NCBI GenBank assembly: GCA_003235365.1
Contig: QJWJ01000093.1
Span: 1-35,448, forward strand
Direction: 5' to 3'
Length of the DNA: 35,448 nt
Origin: Deltaproteobacteria bacterium
GTDB lineage: Bacteria > Myxococcota_A > Polyangia > Polyangiales > Polyangiaceae
Shown: positions 23,691-31,594 of the stretch, in pieces
Numbering within the stretch: the stretch's first letter is position 1
Layout of the letters: each line of letters starts with the position of its first letter
The notes under the pieces: generated by a model
The model's database searches: none
Told to the model about the DNA's origin: nothing
The model's input: only the letters and a program-made list of their open reading frames with translations
Program-made: the position numbers and the translations under genes

Positions 23691-26289
23691 AGCGGACCCT
23701 GCGGAAGTCGAAGCAGTTGAGGGGCGCGCCGCCCATCGAGATCAGAAGCGGCGCATTCGGATCGACGTGATCGCGCACGTCGAACTGGACGAATTGTCTG
23801 CGAAAGACGTGCGGCCGCGTGTTGATATGCCCGAGCGACTTGCCAGCGAGGGTTGCGCCGAGCGTGCCCTTGGCCTTCTTCGGGACGGCGTACGCGCCCC
23901 AGATGAACTGAGCATCACCCACCGGCACGCTCAAGCGCAGTGGCCCAGCGCCCGGTGCTTGCATGCACAGGTGAACTCCCCAGACCGCGTCGGCGACGGC
24001 TTCTGCCGTCACGCGGTGCGGCCCACACTCGAAGTCCAGGGGGGCAAGGCGCTTGCAGTCGACGCCCGCCAAGTTCATGTGCAGCCCGTCTTCGTGAAAG
24101 ATCGAATCGGGTGGCAACAAATGACGGCGATCCTCCGTCCGCGACGCCACCCAGATTGCGCCGGCCAGGGGAACGGCGGTGCTCAGGAGCGCCAATCGTC
24201 CCGCGCGTCGCTGCACCCAGGCGCTGCCCTCGTGAAACCAGTCCACGCGACCGCCGAGCCACCACACGAATCCGAAGACCGGTATGCTCAGCCACGTCAC
24301 GAACAGCCCGATCCAGTCGGCGGCGCGGTAGACGTAGTCGAGCGTCAGCTCACCATCGTGCGCCGCGACCTCCATCAGGAAGGGGTCTTCGATGCCGTCG
24401 ACGGTGACCGTCGATGTCGGGACGGGTTGGCCATCGATGCGTGCTTCCCAGCGCGGGTAGGCGCCGACGTGCAATCGCAAGCGGCTGCCGTTGCCGGTAC
24501 CCGACAGTCGTAGCCGTAGGTGCTCGGCGTCGGACTCGAGCAGCTCCGCTTGTCCAGGACCCGTCAAGCGGAACGGGTTGGGGGAATAGCGTGTGAACTC
24601 GTAGACGCTCAGCGAGCCGAACTTGCGCTCGAATTCGAGGCTGGGCCACTTCAGGTCGTTCGCGCTGACCACGTACTTGACACTCGATGCTTCGAGCAGT
24701 GCCGGAGTCGCGATCATGGGCAGCTTGTTGTAGATCTGCGTCGGCGTGTAGCCGAACTTGTACATCACAGTCCCGTTGTACACGGGCCACGCCGTGGACA
24801 GGTGGTCGCCACGCCACGTGTCGTAGGCGATGCGGTAGGGCTCGGTCGAACTGTCGCGCAGTCGCTTGGACCACTCGAGCACCCCCTGATAGTCGGCCCA
24901 ATACTTCTGATCCGTCTGGCCCGAGACGGCCTTCTGCAGCTGCGTGTCGTACAAATGTTTCCAACCAGGGACGACCATGAGGGCGCCGAGGCCGAGACCG
25001 ACGGCAGCGATCCCTGCGTGCCGCGTTCCAAGTTGTCGCAGCTGGATACCAAACGCAGTGGAGCGCCCAGCGTCAGACGTCATTCGAGTTCGCCTCAGGC
25101 CCGCATGCCACAGACGTTCCAGTGCGAAGCCGGCCAGCGGCCACCAGAACAGCTTGGCAACGAGTAGCAGTCGATTCACTTCGACCTTGACCAGCGTTGG
25201 CCACGCCCGCTCCAGGTGCAGTGATCGAACGAGCACGTCTGATGCGAAGAACACACAGGCCGCACAGGTGGCCGCGAACAGTACGCCACCCGGCTTGCGG
25301 CGAGTCAGCGCCCAAACCCCGCCGATGATCCCCAATAGCTGCAGCGGCGCCCACGACTTCTGGAACGTGCGAAACTCGACGAAGCGCTTGCTCACCTCTG
25401 CCAAGGGCTCGTGCAGCCAACCCAAGTCCATGGTTTGGTCCGTGCGGGCGAGAAACGGGATCAGGTAGAAGCCGCACAGGCTCGTGCCGAACACCACGGC
25501 GCTGACGACCTTCGCGTAGCCTAGCGCCGTTGGGCGGTCCTTGCGCAGCGCGTGATCGACCATCAACAGCGGCGTAACCATCGCAAACAGCACCAACGTC
25601 AGCTGATGGGTGAGCAACGCCCCTGCAAACAGCAACGCAGCACCCAGGACGTCTCGGCTGCGGCCACTCACCAGCACCTCGTCGAGCTTCAGAATGCACA
25701 GTTGAGCTAAACTCGCGGCGAGGGTTACCGGCCACACTCCCCAATAGGTGTGCCACGTCCAGCCCCCTTCCAGCATCTCGCCGTTGTCGTAGAACGTGAT
25801 CCAGGCGGCCAGGACCGCCGCGGTGGGCCCGAAGAAGCGCCGGGTCAGTGCGAAGGTCGAGGCGCACTCGAGCACCATCAGAGCAGCGAACGCGACGGCG
25901 TAGGTCCGGTCCCAAGGCAGTAGACCTACAGTGAGTCCCCGAAACAGCCCGACCCAGAGTTCGCCGCCGCAAGGGACCAACTCGTCGGATGGAAACCCGA
26001 ACACCCAGTAAGGGCTCCAGCCACGCAAGCGGCCACTCGGGACCAGTTCCGTCCAGAAGTGCCACACTTTGAACAGGTGCGTCGCGTGGTCGCGACTCAT
26101 CGGGATCTTGCTGATGATTTCGGGCGCGACGAGCAGCGCCGGGAGGATTGCCAACAACCAGGGCACGAGCGAGCGCCATTTCGGCGCGATCCACGTCGCA
26201 CTCGAGCACCTGGCGAAGGCGGCTTTGAGCCGCCCGGCCCACGACGCTGCGGCACCTTCCGCGAGTGACGTTGTTGGCCGCTCGGTCAT
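23689..26289 (-). CDS. Large polytopic membrane protein, GT-C glycosyltransferase-like
   Basis: The 866-residue protein has an N-terminal half with about 10-12 transmembrane segments, a soluble region of about 440-680, one or two further membrane segments (ADWIGLFVTWLSIPVFGFVW; ALLSTAVPLAGAIWVAS) and a C-terminal beta-rich domain. The first periplasmic loop has SRDHATHLFKVWHFWTEL and GWSPYWVFGFPSDE, reminiscent of the acidic loop of GT-C enzymes and YfhO/PTPS-related membrane proteins (D-x-x-x-H... P-x-W). It could transfer a sugar from a polyprenyl-linked donor outside the membrane, but this is not proven. It is the last gene after rluA-like and pyrC, with a 25-bp gap from pyrC. No clear Shine-Dalgarno. 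Confidence 0.78.
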   Translation of the reverse strand: MTERPTTSLAEGAAASWAGRLKAAFARCSSATWIAPKWRSLVPWLLAILPALLVAPEIISKIPMSRDHATHLFKVWHFWTELVPSGRLRGWSPYWVFGFPSDELVPCGGELWVGLFRGLTVGLLPWDRTYAVAFAALMVLECASTFALTRRFFGPTAAVLAAWITFYDNGEMLEGGWTWHTYWGVWPVTLAASLAQLCILKLDEVLVSGRSRDVLGAALLFAGALLTHQLTLVLFAMVTPLLMVDHALRKDRPTALGYAKVVSAVVFGTSLCGFYLIPFLARTDQTMDLGWLHEPLAEVSKRFVEFRTFQKSWAPLQLLGIIGGVWALTRRKPGGVLFAATCAACVFFASDVLVRSLHLERAWPTLVKVEVNRLLLVAKLFWWPLAGFALERLWHAGLRRTRMTSDAGRSTAFGIQLRQLGTRHAGIAAVGLGLGALMVVPGWKHLYDTQLQKAVSGQTDQKYWADYQGVLEWSKRLRDSSTEPYRIAYDTWRGDHLSTAWPVYNGTVMYKFGYTPTQIYNKLPMIATPALLEASSVKYVVSANDLKWPSLEFERKFGSLSVYEFTRYSPNPFRLTGPGQAELLESDAEHLRLRLSGTGNGSRLRLHVGAYPRWEARIDGQPVPTSTVTVDGIEDPFLMEVAAHDGELTLDYVYRAADWIGLFVTWLSIPVFGFVWWLGGRVDWFHEGSAWVQRRAGRLALLSTAVPLAGAIWVASRTEDRRHLLPPDSIFHEDGLHMNLAGVDCKRLAPLDFECGPHRVTAEAVADAVWGVHLCMQAPGAGPLRLSVPVGDAQFIWGAYAVPKKAKGTLGATLAGKSLGHINTRPHVFRRQFVQFDVRDHVDPNAPLLISMGGAPLNCFDFRRVR

Positions 26290-26314
26290 CGTTGCATGAA
26301 GACTCGACCCGGAC

Positions 26315-27676
26315 TCACAGCGCGGGCACGTCCCAGAATCGCACCGGTTTGCCGGCGGGCGGAGACACGAGCTGGTTGTCTCGCATGCACACCTGCCCGC
26401 CGACGATGGTCATGCTGGGCCAACCCTGGAGCGTCATGCCGGCGAAGGGCGTCCAACCGGACTTCGTCTGCATCGCGCTGTCTTCGACGACGCGTTTGGC
26501 GCCGAAGTCGACCAGCGTCAGATCGGCGTCGTAACCGACGGCGATCCGTCCCTTGCCGCAGATGTTGTAGATCCGGGCCGGACCGGAACAGATCAAGTCG
26601 ACGAGCCTGTTGAGCGACAACGCACCGTGATTGACGTGGTTGAGCATCAACGGCAGAAGAGTCTGCACACCAGGCATGCCCGAAGGGCTCTTGGGATAGG
26701 GCTGGGCCTTCTCCTCCAAGGTGTGGGGCGCATGGTCGGAGCCGAGGACGTCGACAATGCCCATTTGCAGTGCTTGCCACAGTGCTTGGCGATGGTGCTC
26801 TTCACGAATTGGTGGGTTCATCTGCGCGCGCGACCCCAGGCGTTGGTAGCACTCCGGCGCACTGAGCGTGAGGTGCTGTGGAGTTACCTCGACTGTCGCG
26901 ATGTCCTTGTTTTCACCGAGCATCGCCATCTCCTGTGCAGTCGTGACGTGCAGTACGTGAACGGGGCGGCCGGTGTTTCGGGCGGCTTTGAGTAGCCGTT
27001 CGGTGGCCAGTCGCGCCGTTTCGTCGTCGCGCCACACCGGGTGCAATTCTACCGATGCGTCGACGACCTCGGTCAACGACTTGCGCTCGATGAGTCGGGG
27101 CTCGTCCTCACAGTGAACCGCCACTCGGCGGCGCCCACTGCGCAGCACGCGTTCGAGCGTCTCCTGGTCGGCTACGAGCAGCGAACCCGTGGAGCTGCCC
27201 ATGAACACCTTGACGCCCGCGCAGCCAGGCAGCAGCTCGAGGCTCGCGAGCTCATCGGCGTTCTCCGCGGTCGCGCCGATGAAGAAAGCGTAGTTGCAGT
27301 GGGCTCGCCCGTCGGCTCGTTGCAGCTTCTCGAACAGCCTCTCGGCGGTGTCCGTGTTGGGCTTGGTGTTGGGCATCTCGAAAATGGTCGTGATCCCGCC
27401 GAACACTGCGGCGCGGGTGCCCGATTCCAAGTCCTCCTTGTGTTCGAGTCCGGGTTCACGGAAGTGCACCTGGGAATCGATGGCGCCGGGCAGCGCGACC
27501 AGTCCGCGCGCGTCGACGGTGGCGGCCGTGGGAGCTTGGGCCGTCACGCCCAACTGGACTATCTTGCCGCCCCGGATCCCGACGTCGGTTTGGACGAGCC
27601 CCGACGGAGTGTAGACTTGAGCTCCTTGGACGACCAGATCGAACGGCGCTGAGGCAGACATGGGTCGAGTGTACAT
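26315..27676 (-). CDS. pyrC: Dihydroorotase (class I, amidohydrolase)
   Basis: The 453-residue protein belongs to the amidohydrolase superfamily. It carries SQVHFREPGLEHKEDL (68-83), MPNTKPNTDTAERL, GVKVFMGSSTGSL with the candidate carboxylated Lys156, VAVHCEDE, VLHVTT, VEVTPQHL and SDHAPHTLEEKAQPYPKSPSG. Dihydroorotase closes carbamoyl-aspartate to dihydroorotate in pyrimidine synthesis. The first metal-ligand His of the D-x-H-x-H motif is Gln69 here (D67-S-Q-V-H71); from memory, a known dihydroorotase-like subgroup carries this change. An AGG about 6 nt upstream favours the ATG at 27676, with a second ATG 5 codons in. It sits between the rluA-like and membrane-protein genes with gaps of 37 and 25 bp. 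Confidence 0.9.
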   Translation of the reverse strand: MYTRPMSASAPFDLVVQGAQVYTPSGLVQTDVGIRGGKIVQLGVTAQAPTAATVDARGLVALPGAIDSQVHFREPGLEHKEDLESGTRAAVFGGITTIFEMPNTKPNTDTAERLFEKLQRADGRAHCNYAFFIGATAENADELASLELLPGCAGVKVFMGSSTGSLLVADQETLERVLRSGRRRVAVHCEDEPRLIERKSLTEVVDASVELHPVWRDDETARLATERLLKAARNTGRPVHVLHVTTAQEMAMLGENKDIATVEVTPQHLTLSAPECYQRLGSRAQMNPPIREEHHRQALWQALQMGIVDVLGSDHAPHTLEEKAQPYPKSPSGMPGVQTLLPLMLNHVNHGALSLNRLVDLICSGPARIYNICGKGRIAVGYDADLTLVDFGAKRVVEDSAMQTKSGWTPFAGMTLQGWPSMTIVGGQVCMRDNQLVSPPAGKPVRFWDVPAL

Positions 27677-27713
27677 GAGTGCCTGCGACTCGAAAGGCCG
27701 ATCCTCCCGCTCG

Positions 27714-28580
27714 TCATTCGTCGCGGACGGTCTGCAACCAGCTCGCCAGTTCGTCCGGCAGAGGCGTCTCGAAATCGAGCTGCGAACCGGTGATGGGATG
27801 GGCGAACGACAGGCGTTTGGCGTGTAGCCCGAGACGAGGAGGACCGCCCGGCCGACGTTGCCCGTAGCGTGGATCGCTCAAGACCGGGTGCCCGAGTTCG
27901 AGCAAGTGCTTGCGGATCTGATGCGTTCTGCCTGTTTCCAGCGTGGCCTCGAGCCAGCTCGCGTCGTCGAGCACGAGCTTGCGCTCGAGGTGGGTGACTG
28001 CAGACTTGCCGTCGATCGGCGAGCGCACCGTCAGTGTCTCGTGACTGAAGCGACCCGCGCAAAACACGTCGTACTGTCGAATCAAGTCGTGGTCGCGGAA
28101 CGTCTCGGCGAGCCGTCGGTTTGCTGGGGCGCTCTTGGCGAAGACCAGCGCGCCACTGGTCTGCAGGTCTAGGCGATGCACGACGAAGTAGCGGTGCTTG
28201 GCTCCCTCTCGAGTTTGCAGAGCATGCAGCAAATTGCCTCGATCGCCTTCGGGGGTCGGCGCTGTCAGGAGCCCAGCCGGTTTGTTCACCACGAGCAGGT
28301 CGGCGTCTTCGAACAACACCTCCCATCGTCCGGCATTCGGCGGATCGGGTTTGCCTGCCAGCGCCCTCTCGAAGGCCCCGCCCAGGTGCGCAACCACTTG
28401 GTCGCCTTCCCTGACGGTTCTACTGGCGGTCTTGGTGCGCTTCCGATTGACGAAAACGCAGCCCAAATCCAAGGCGATCTTCGCCGTGCGGCGCGACAAC
28501 TCCGGCACCTGCTTGGCCAGGCATTGGTCCAGACGCAGTCCAACGGTCTCGGTATCGACCACGAACGAACGTTTGCTCAT
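27714..28580 (-). CDS. RluA-family 23S rRNA/tRNA pseudouridine synthase
   Basis: The 288-residue protein has an N-terminal S4-like RNA-binding domain (GLRLDQCLAKQVPELSRRTA, then CVFVNRKRTKTASRTVREGD) and an RluA catalytic domain. The conserved HRLDLQTSGALVFAKS at 135-150 contains catalytic Asp138. Further family strings are VLFEDADLLVVNKPAGLLTA, LETGRTHQIRKHLLELGHPV and LGLHAKRLSFAHP. It isomerises uridine to pseudouridine in rRNA or tRNA; the target (RluC, RluD or other type) cannot be told by eye. The ATG at 28580 is used; a GTG directly before it is equally possible. It is first in the run with pyrC and the membrane-protein gene. Confidence 0.93.
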   Translation of the reverse strand: MSKRSFVVDTETVGLRLDQCLAKQVPELSRRTAKIALDLGCVFVNRKRTKTASRTVREGDQVVAHLGGAFERALAGKPDPPNAGRWEVLFEDADLLVVNKPAGLLTAPTPEGDRGNLLHALQTREGAKHRYFVVHRLDLQTSGALVFAKSAPANRRLAETFRDHDLIRQYDVFCAGRFSHETLTVRSPIDGKSAVTHLERKLVLDDASWLEATLETGRTHQIRKHLLELGHPVLSDPRYGQRRPGGPPRLGLHAKRLSFAHPITGSQLDFETPLPDELASWLQTVRDE

Positions 28581-28714
28581 CACGGGCAGTCTTCGTCGTG
28601 CGGCATCCCCTTGTCGAGTGGATAAGACGTTTGCGAAGGCTCGGGGACCGAGGAATGGTTGCGTCTCGGTCTGCTGTGCTCAATGGCGTTCACGCGGGGG
28701 CCGAGCCACCCGTT

Positions 28715-29161
28715 TCAGCCGCGAGTTCTTCGAGGCGCGGTGCGCAGTTGGTACGAGATACTCTTCATGCAGTGCCCCTTGCCCGCCACGCTGTGTGTGA
28801 AGCTGCCGGTGATCCCTGCGTGGAGGAGTTCACTCGCCGCATCGCCGAAGACCACCCCCCCGTCTCGGTAGCTGACGCTCGTGAGGATGGTGATGGTTTC
28901 GTCCTCGGCGGCTTCGAACCCAGTCTTGGGTGCTTCGCTCACGTCCAGGGTGCGGCAGACCGTGCCGGATTCGCTGCAAATCTTCACCTCGCGGCGGAAC
29001 TGGTGGTCGGCGTCACAGCTGAGGGATGTTGCCGTCGATTTGACGATGAGTTCGTAGGCGGCGGCGCTGGCGTTGCCCTCCGTTTCCGCCGATGCGGAAA
29101 CGGCACTCGAAAAGGCGACGATGCAGGTGGCGGCGGCGAACAGTAGGCTTCGGTGTTTCAT
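28715..29161 (-). CDS. Small secreted hypothetical protein
   Basis: The ATG at 29161 has AGAGGA 5 nt upstream and starts a clear signal peptide: MKHRSLLFAAATCIVAFSSA, with cleavage after VSASA. The mature protein of about 120 residues has paired Cys (LSCDADHQFRREVKICSES, then VCRTLDVSE, and GHCMKS) and a predicted beta-rich content (ETITILTSVSYRDGGVVF). I do not recognise a family. It is probably periplasmic or extracellular. It lies 134 bp upstream of the pseudouridine synthase gene on the same strand and divergent from the metalloprotease gene. Confidence 0.75.
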   Translation of the reverse strand: MKHRSLLFAAATCIVAFSSAVSASAETEGNASAAAYELIVKSTATSLSCDADHQFRREVKICSESGTVCRTLDVSEAPKTGFEAAEDETITILTSVSYRDGGVVFGDAASELLHAGITGSFTHSVAGKGHCMKSISYQLRTAPRRTRG

Positions 29162-29550
29162 GGTCGTCCTCTTTCCTTGTTGGGAGAAGCTTCGCCGAGG
29201 AGCCCCTTCGACGCTTTGAGGTCGCGCTGAGCGGGTTGGTGGCGTTGCTGTGCGAGCTTGCTTCAGCGAGCGCCGTGCCAGCCCATGATTGTCTGTAATT
29301 TCGGGTGGTTGGATTGGGTTGTGCAACGGTATGCGCAGCTTGGATGTGTGCGCCGTTGCGCTGCTGTGCACACGTCTGCACGCCTGAAGGAGGGCGACGG
29401 CGAAGCTCCGTGCCCCACCCAGACTTGGCGCGCGAGTGTCCCCGGCGGGGCCATCGACGGCCAGGGTGGGACAGAGGCTGGTCGGTCGGCGGTGAGCAAA
29501 GTTCACGCAGAACAGCTGCTCCCAGAGCGACGTCATGCCAGGCTGTATTG
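29162..29550. other. Gene-free divergent region
   Basis: These 389 bp lie between the small secreted protein (minus) and the metalloprotease (plus). Open frames cross it, but they only extend the real genes upstream of their signal peptides. It should hold two promoters. I see no strong promoter consensus or repeat; CCCACCC near 29415 and GGGTGGG near 29465 could pair over a long loop. Confidence 0.45.
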
Positions 29551-30471
29551 GTGTTTGGTCGCTTGGTTTTGGGTTCGACTCTGCTTGCTTGCGCCGCCGG
29601 TGTTCTTCTCGATGTCAGCCCCGCATTCGCCTACTGTCGGCAGCGTTCCTGCCAAGACGACGAGGAGACGGGCAAAGAATGCCTGACGGACGAACACGGG
29701 TGCATCATCGAAGGCAACACGCTGTTCTACGCGTCGCCGTGCCTGAGTTTCGCGGTGGCTTCGGGTCAAGCAGAAGCGCTCGGTCTGAGCGACGAGCAAT
29801 TCGAAGCGATCGTGACCAATGCCTTTGCCCGTTGGAAGAACGTGCAGTGTCCGGGTGGGGGCAACCCGAGTTTCGAGATCCAGAGTGCGGGCATTCTCGA
29901 CGTTTCCGAAAGATTCTTCTGTGGCGTCGTCGACCTGAACGTCAGCGTGTGGATGATGAGCACGGCCTGGCCGCACGAAGCTGAGGCGTTGGGCTACACC
30001 ACCAGCACCTACGCCGAGGACGATGCGGAAGTCTTCGATGCGGACGTCGAACTGAACTTGCGGAAGATCCTCGACGAGCTGCCGTTGGATAGCGCCGACG
30101 ACGTGATGCTCTCGATCATCACTCACGAGGCTGGACATTTCCTCGGCTTGGCCCATTCCGACGATCCCAATGCGGTGATGTACGCTCGCTACGGTCGACG
30201 AGACCTGCTGAGCCGCGATTTCAACCAAGACGACGTGAAGGGGATCTGTGAGGTTTTTCCTCCAGTCGACGAGCCCGTGGTCTGCTCTGCACCGGGTGTG
30301 TCAGAGGCTGCGATTGACGAAGCGGCATGCGAGGACGCAAAGAAGCCCCCCGGAGACGACGGCTGTTCCGTCGCAGCAGCGGGTGCCCCTCCGGGGCGTG
30401 GCGTCGGGGCCGCCGGATTTGGGTTGTTGTTGGCATTGGGGTTGGTTCGTCGTAGACGTCCTTCGTCGTAG
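29551..30471 (+). CDS. Secreted matrixin-like zinc metalloprotease with MYXO-CTERM-like anchor
   Basis: The start is a GTG (or TTG at 29548) followed by a signal peptide (FGRLVLGSTLLACAAGVLLD, cleavage after SPAFA). The 306-residue product carries the extended zinc site HEAGHFLGLAHSDD (H192, E193, H196, H202) and a downstream VMYARY Met-turn, the metzincin layout of matrixins. The N-terminal region has several Cys (YCRQRSCQDDEETGKECLTD). The C-terminus is DDGCSVAAAGAPPGR, then a hydrophobic stretch GVGAAGFGLLLALGLV and RRRRPSS, matching the MYXO-CTERM sorting-tail pattern (Cys, membrane stretch, Arg cluster). It is predicted to be a surface-anchored or released endopeptidase, perhaps for predation or matrix turnover. 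Confidence 0.87.
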   Translation: MFGRLVLGSTLLACAAGVLLDVSPAFAYCRQRSCQDDEETGKECLTDEHGCIIEGNTLFYASPCLSFAVASGQAEALGLSDEQFEAIVTNAFARWKNVQCPGGGNPSFEIQSAGILDVSERFFCGVVDLNVSVWMMSTAWPHEAEALGYTTSTYAEDDAEVFDADVELNLRKILDELPLDSADDVMLSIITHEAGHFLGLAHSDDPNAVMYARYGRRDLLSRDFNQDDVKGICEVFPPVDEPVVCSAPGVSEAAIDEAACEDAKKPPGDDGCSVAAAGAPPGRGVGAAGFGLLLALGLVRRRRPSS

Positions 30472-30483
30472 TCTGGTCGAGCG

Positions 30484-30500
30484 CCAGCGGCGCGCGCTGG
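30484..30500 (+). terminator. Stem-loop after metalloprotease gene
   Basis: CCAGCG-GCGCG-CGCTGG is a 6-bp GC-rich stem 12 bp past the stop codon. There is no T-run, so its action as a terminator is uncertain. Confidence 0.3.
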
Positions 30501-30558
30501 ACTCGGCGTCCACGTCGCTTGGGCTGCCCTCGAGTCGCCGTTCCACTTCGATCGCCAG

Positions 30559-31563
30559 ATGTCGAACTCCACCGCCAATTCCCAGCGGAACGAAGCTCCG
30601 TTCAGCGGCACTCCGAACGTCGGCGGGACTGAACGCATCGGGGTGTCGCCGTGGTCGATGTTCTCTCGTCGCGGCGCGAGTTTGGCAAGCGCCGTCACGC
30701 GGCCGTCGAAGGCTCGAGTCGCTTTCGGGATAGCCCAGGTCTCGGTCGTTCCACTGCCGTGGCTACTCCCCACCGAGTGGGTCTTTGGCCGTTTCCTCAT
30801 GGCGTTGCTCGCCATCGTGCTCTTCATTCGCACGTGGGAACTCGCGCGTGGGGTTGCACCGGCAGGTGCAGTCGGATGGCGTCGCCTGGCTTACCTGGCG
30901 ATGCTCCCCGACATTCGTTTCTCTGCCTCCGCTCAGGAGGCTCGCACGGCGCGCCGCGATTCGGTCAAACGCCTGCTGAGGGGGCTCGGCAAGGTGGCCT
31001 TGCTTGCCGCGCTGTTGTGGGGCTCGAGTGAATGGCCGGTCGTCGACGCCAACGTCGTGGCCCACGTGTACTGGTTGCTCATCAGCGCGTACCTGGCGAC
31101 GAGCGGCATCTGTGATCTGCTGGCCGGGCTGGCCATGGCGATTAGCGGGCACGGGGCAGCGGAGATGTTCGATTCGCCGTTGTTGGCCACATCACCCAGA
31201 GACTTCTGGGGTCGTCGGTGGAATCTGATGTTTCGAAACTCCGCACACCGTTTGCTGTTCACGCCTTTGGGGGGAGCGCAGCGGCCGGTCTTGGCCGTGA
31301 CCGCGGTGTTCGCCTGGAGCGCCGTCGTGCACGAGTATCTGGTGGTTGCGAGTCTGGGGACGACGTCGGGGCAGATGAGCGCGTTCTTCGGATTGCACTG
31401 CATGGCAACGCTGGTCCAAGGACACTGGGCGCGCCGGCGAGGCACGATTCGACTCGCGCGTCCCATTGCCGTCGCGTTGCACCTCGCTTGGTTCGGTGGC
31501 ACGGCACCGCTGTTCTTCGATCCGCTGATGGCGATCGTCCCGGTGCATTGGTTCACGCGGTAG
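30559..31563 (+). CDS. Wax-synthase-like membrane-bound O-acyltransferase (MBOAT)
   Basis: The product has up to 334 residues and about 7-8 hydrophobic segments. The signature DSPLLATSPRDFWGRRWNLM followed by FRNSAHRLLFTPLGG, and later SAVVHEYLVVAS with candidate catalytic His258, matches the wax-synthase branch of MBOAT proteins (SP..FWGRRWN and HEYL/F). These enzymes move an acyl group from acyl-CoA to an alcohol or similar acceptor at the membrane. Possible products here are wax esters or acylated envelope glycans; the substrate is not readable. The ATG at 30559 lacks a Shine-Dalgarno, and the first 40-50 residues look unstructured, so the true start may lie downstream. Confidence 0.85.
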   Translation: MSNSTANSQRNEAPFSGTPNVGGTERIGVSPWSMFSRRGASLASAVTRPSKARVAFGIAQVSVVPLPWLLPTEWVFGRFLMALLAIVLFIRTWELARGVAPAGAVGWRRLAYLAMLPDIRFSASAQEARTARRDSVKRLLRGLGKVALLAALLWGSSEWPVVDANVVAHVYWLLISAYLATSGICDLLAGLAMAISGHGAAEMFDSPLLATSPRDFWGRRWNLMFRNSAHRLLFTPLGGAQRPVLAVTAVFAWSAVVHEYLVVASLGTTSGQMSAFFGLHCMATLVQGHWARRRGTIRLARPIAVALHLAWFGGTAPLFFDPLMAIVPVHWFTR

Positions 31564-31594
31564 ACGGATCAGCGAAATGGCACGGCTCGCCGTT

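Noticed and set aside
29305..29547. N-terminal extension of the metalloprotease
   Set aside because: It would put about 80 Arg/Cys-rich residues before an obvious signal peptide; the GTG/TTG near 29550 explains the gene better.
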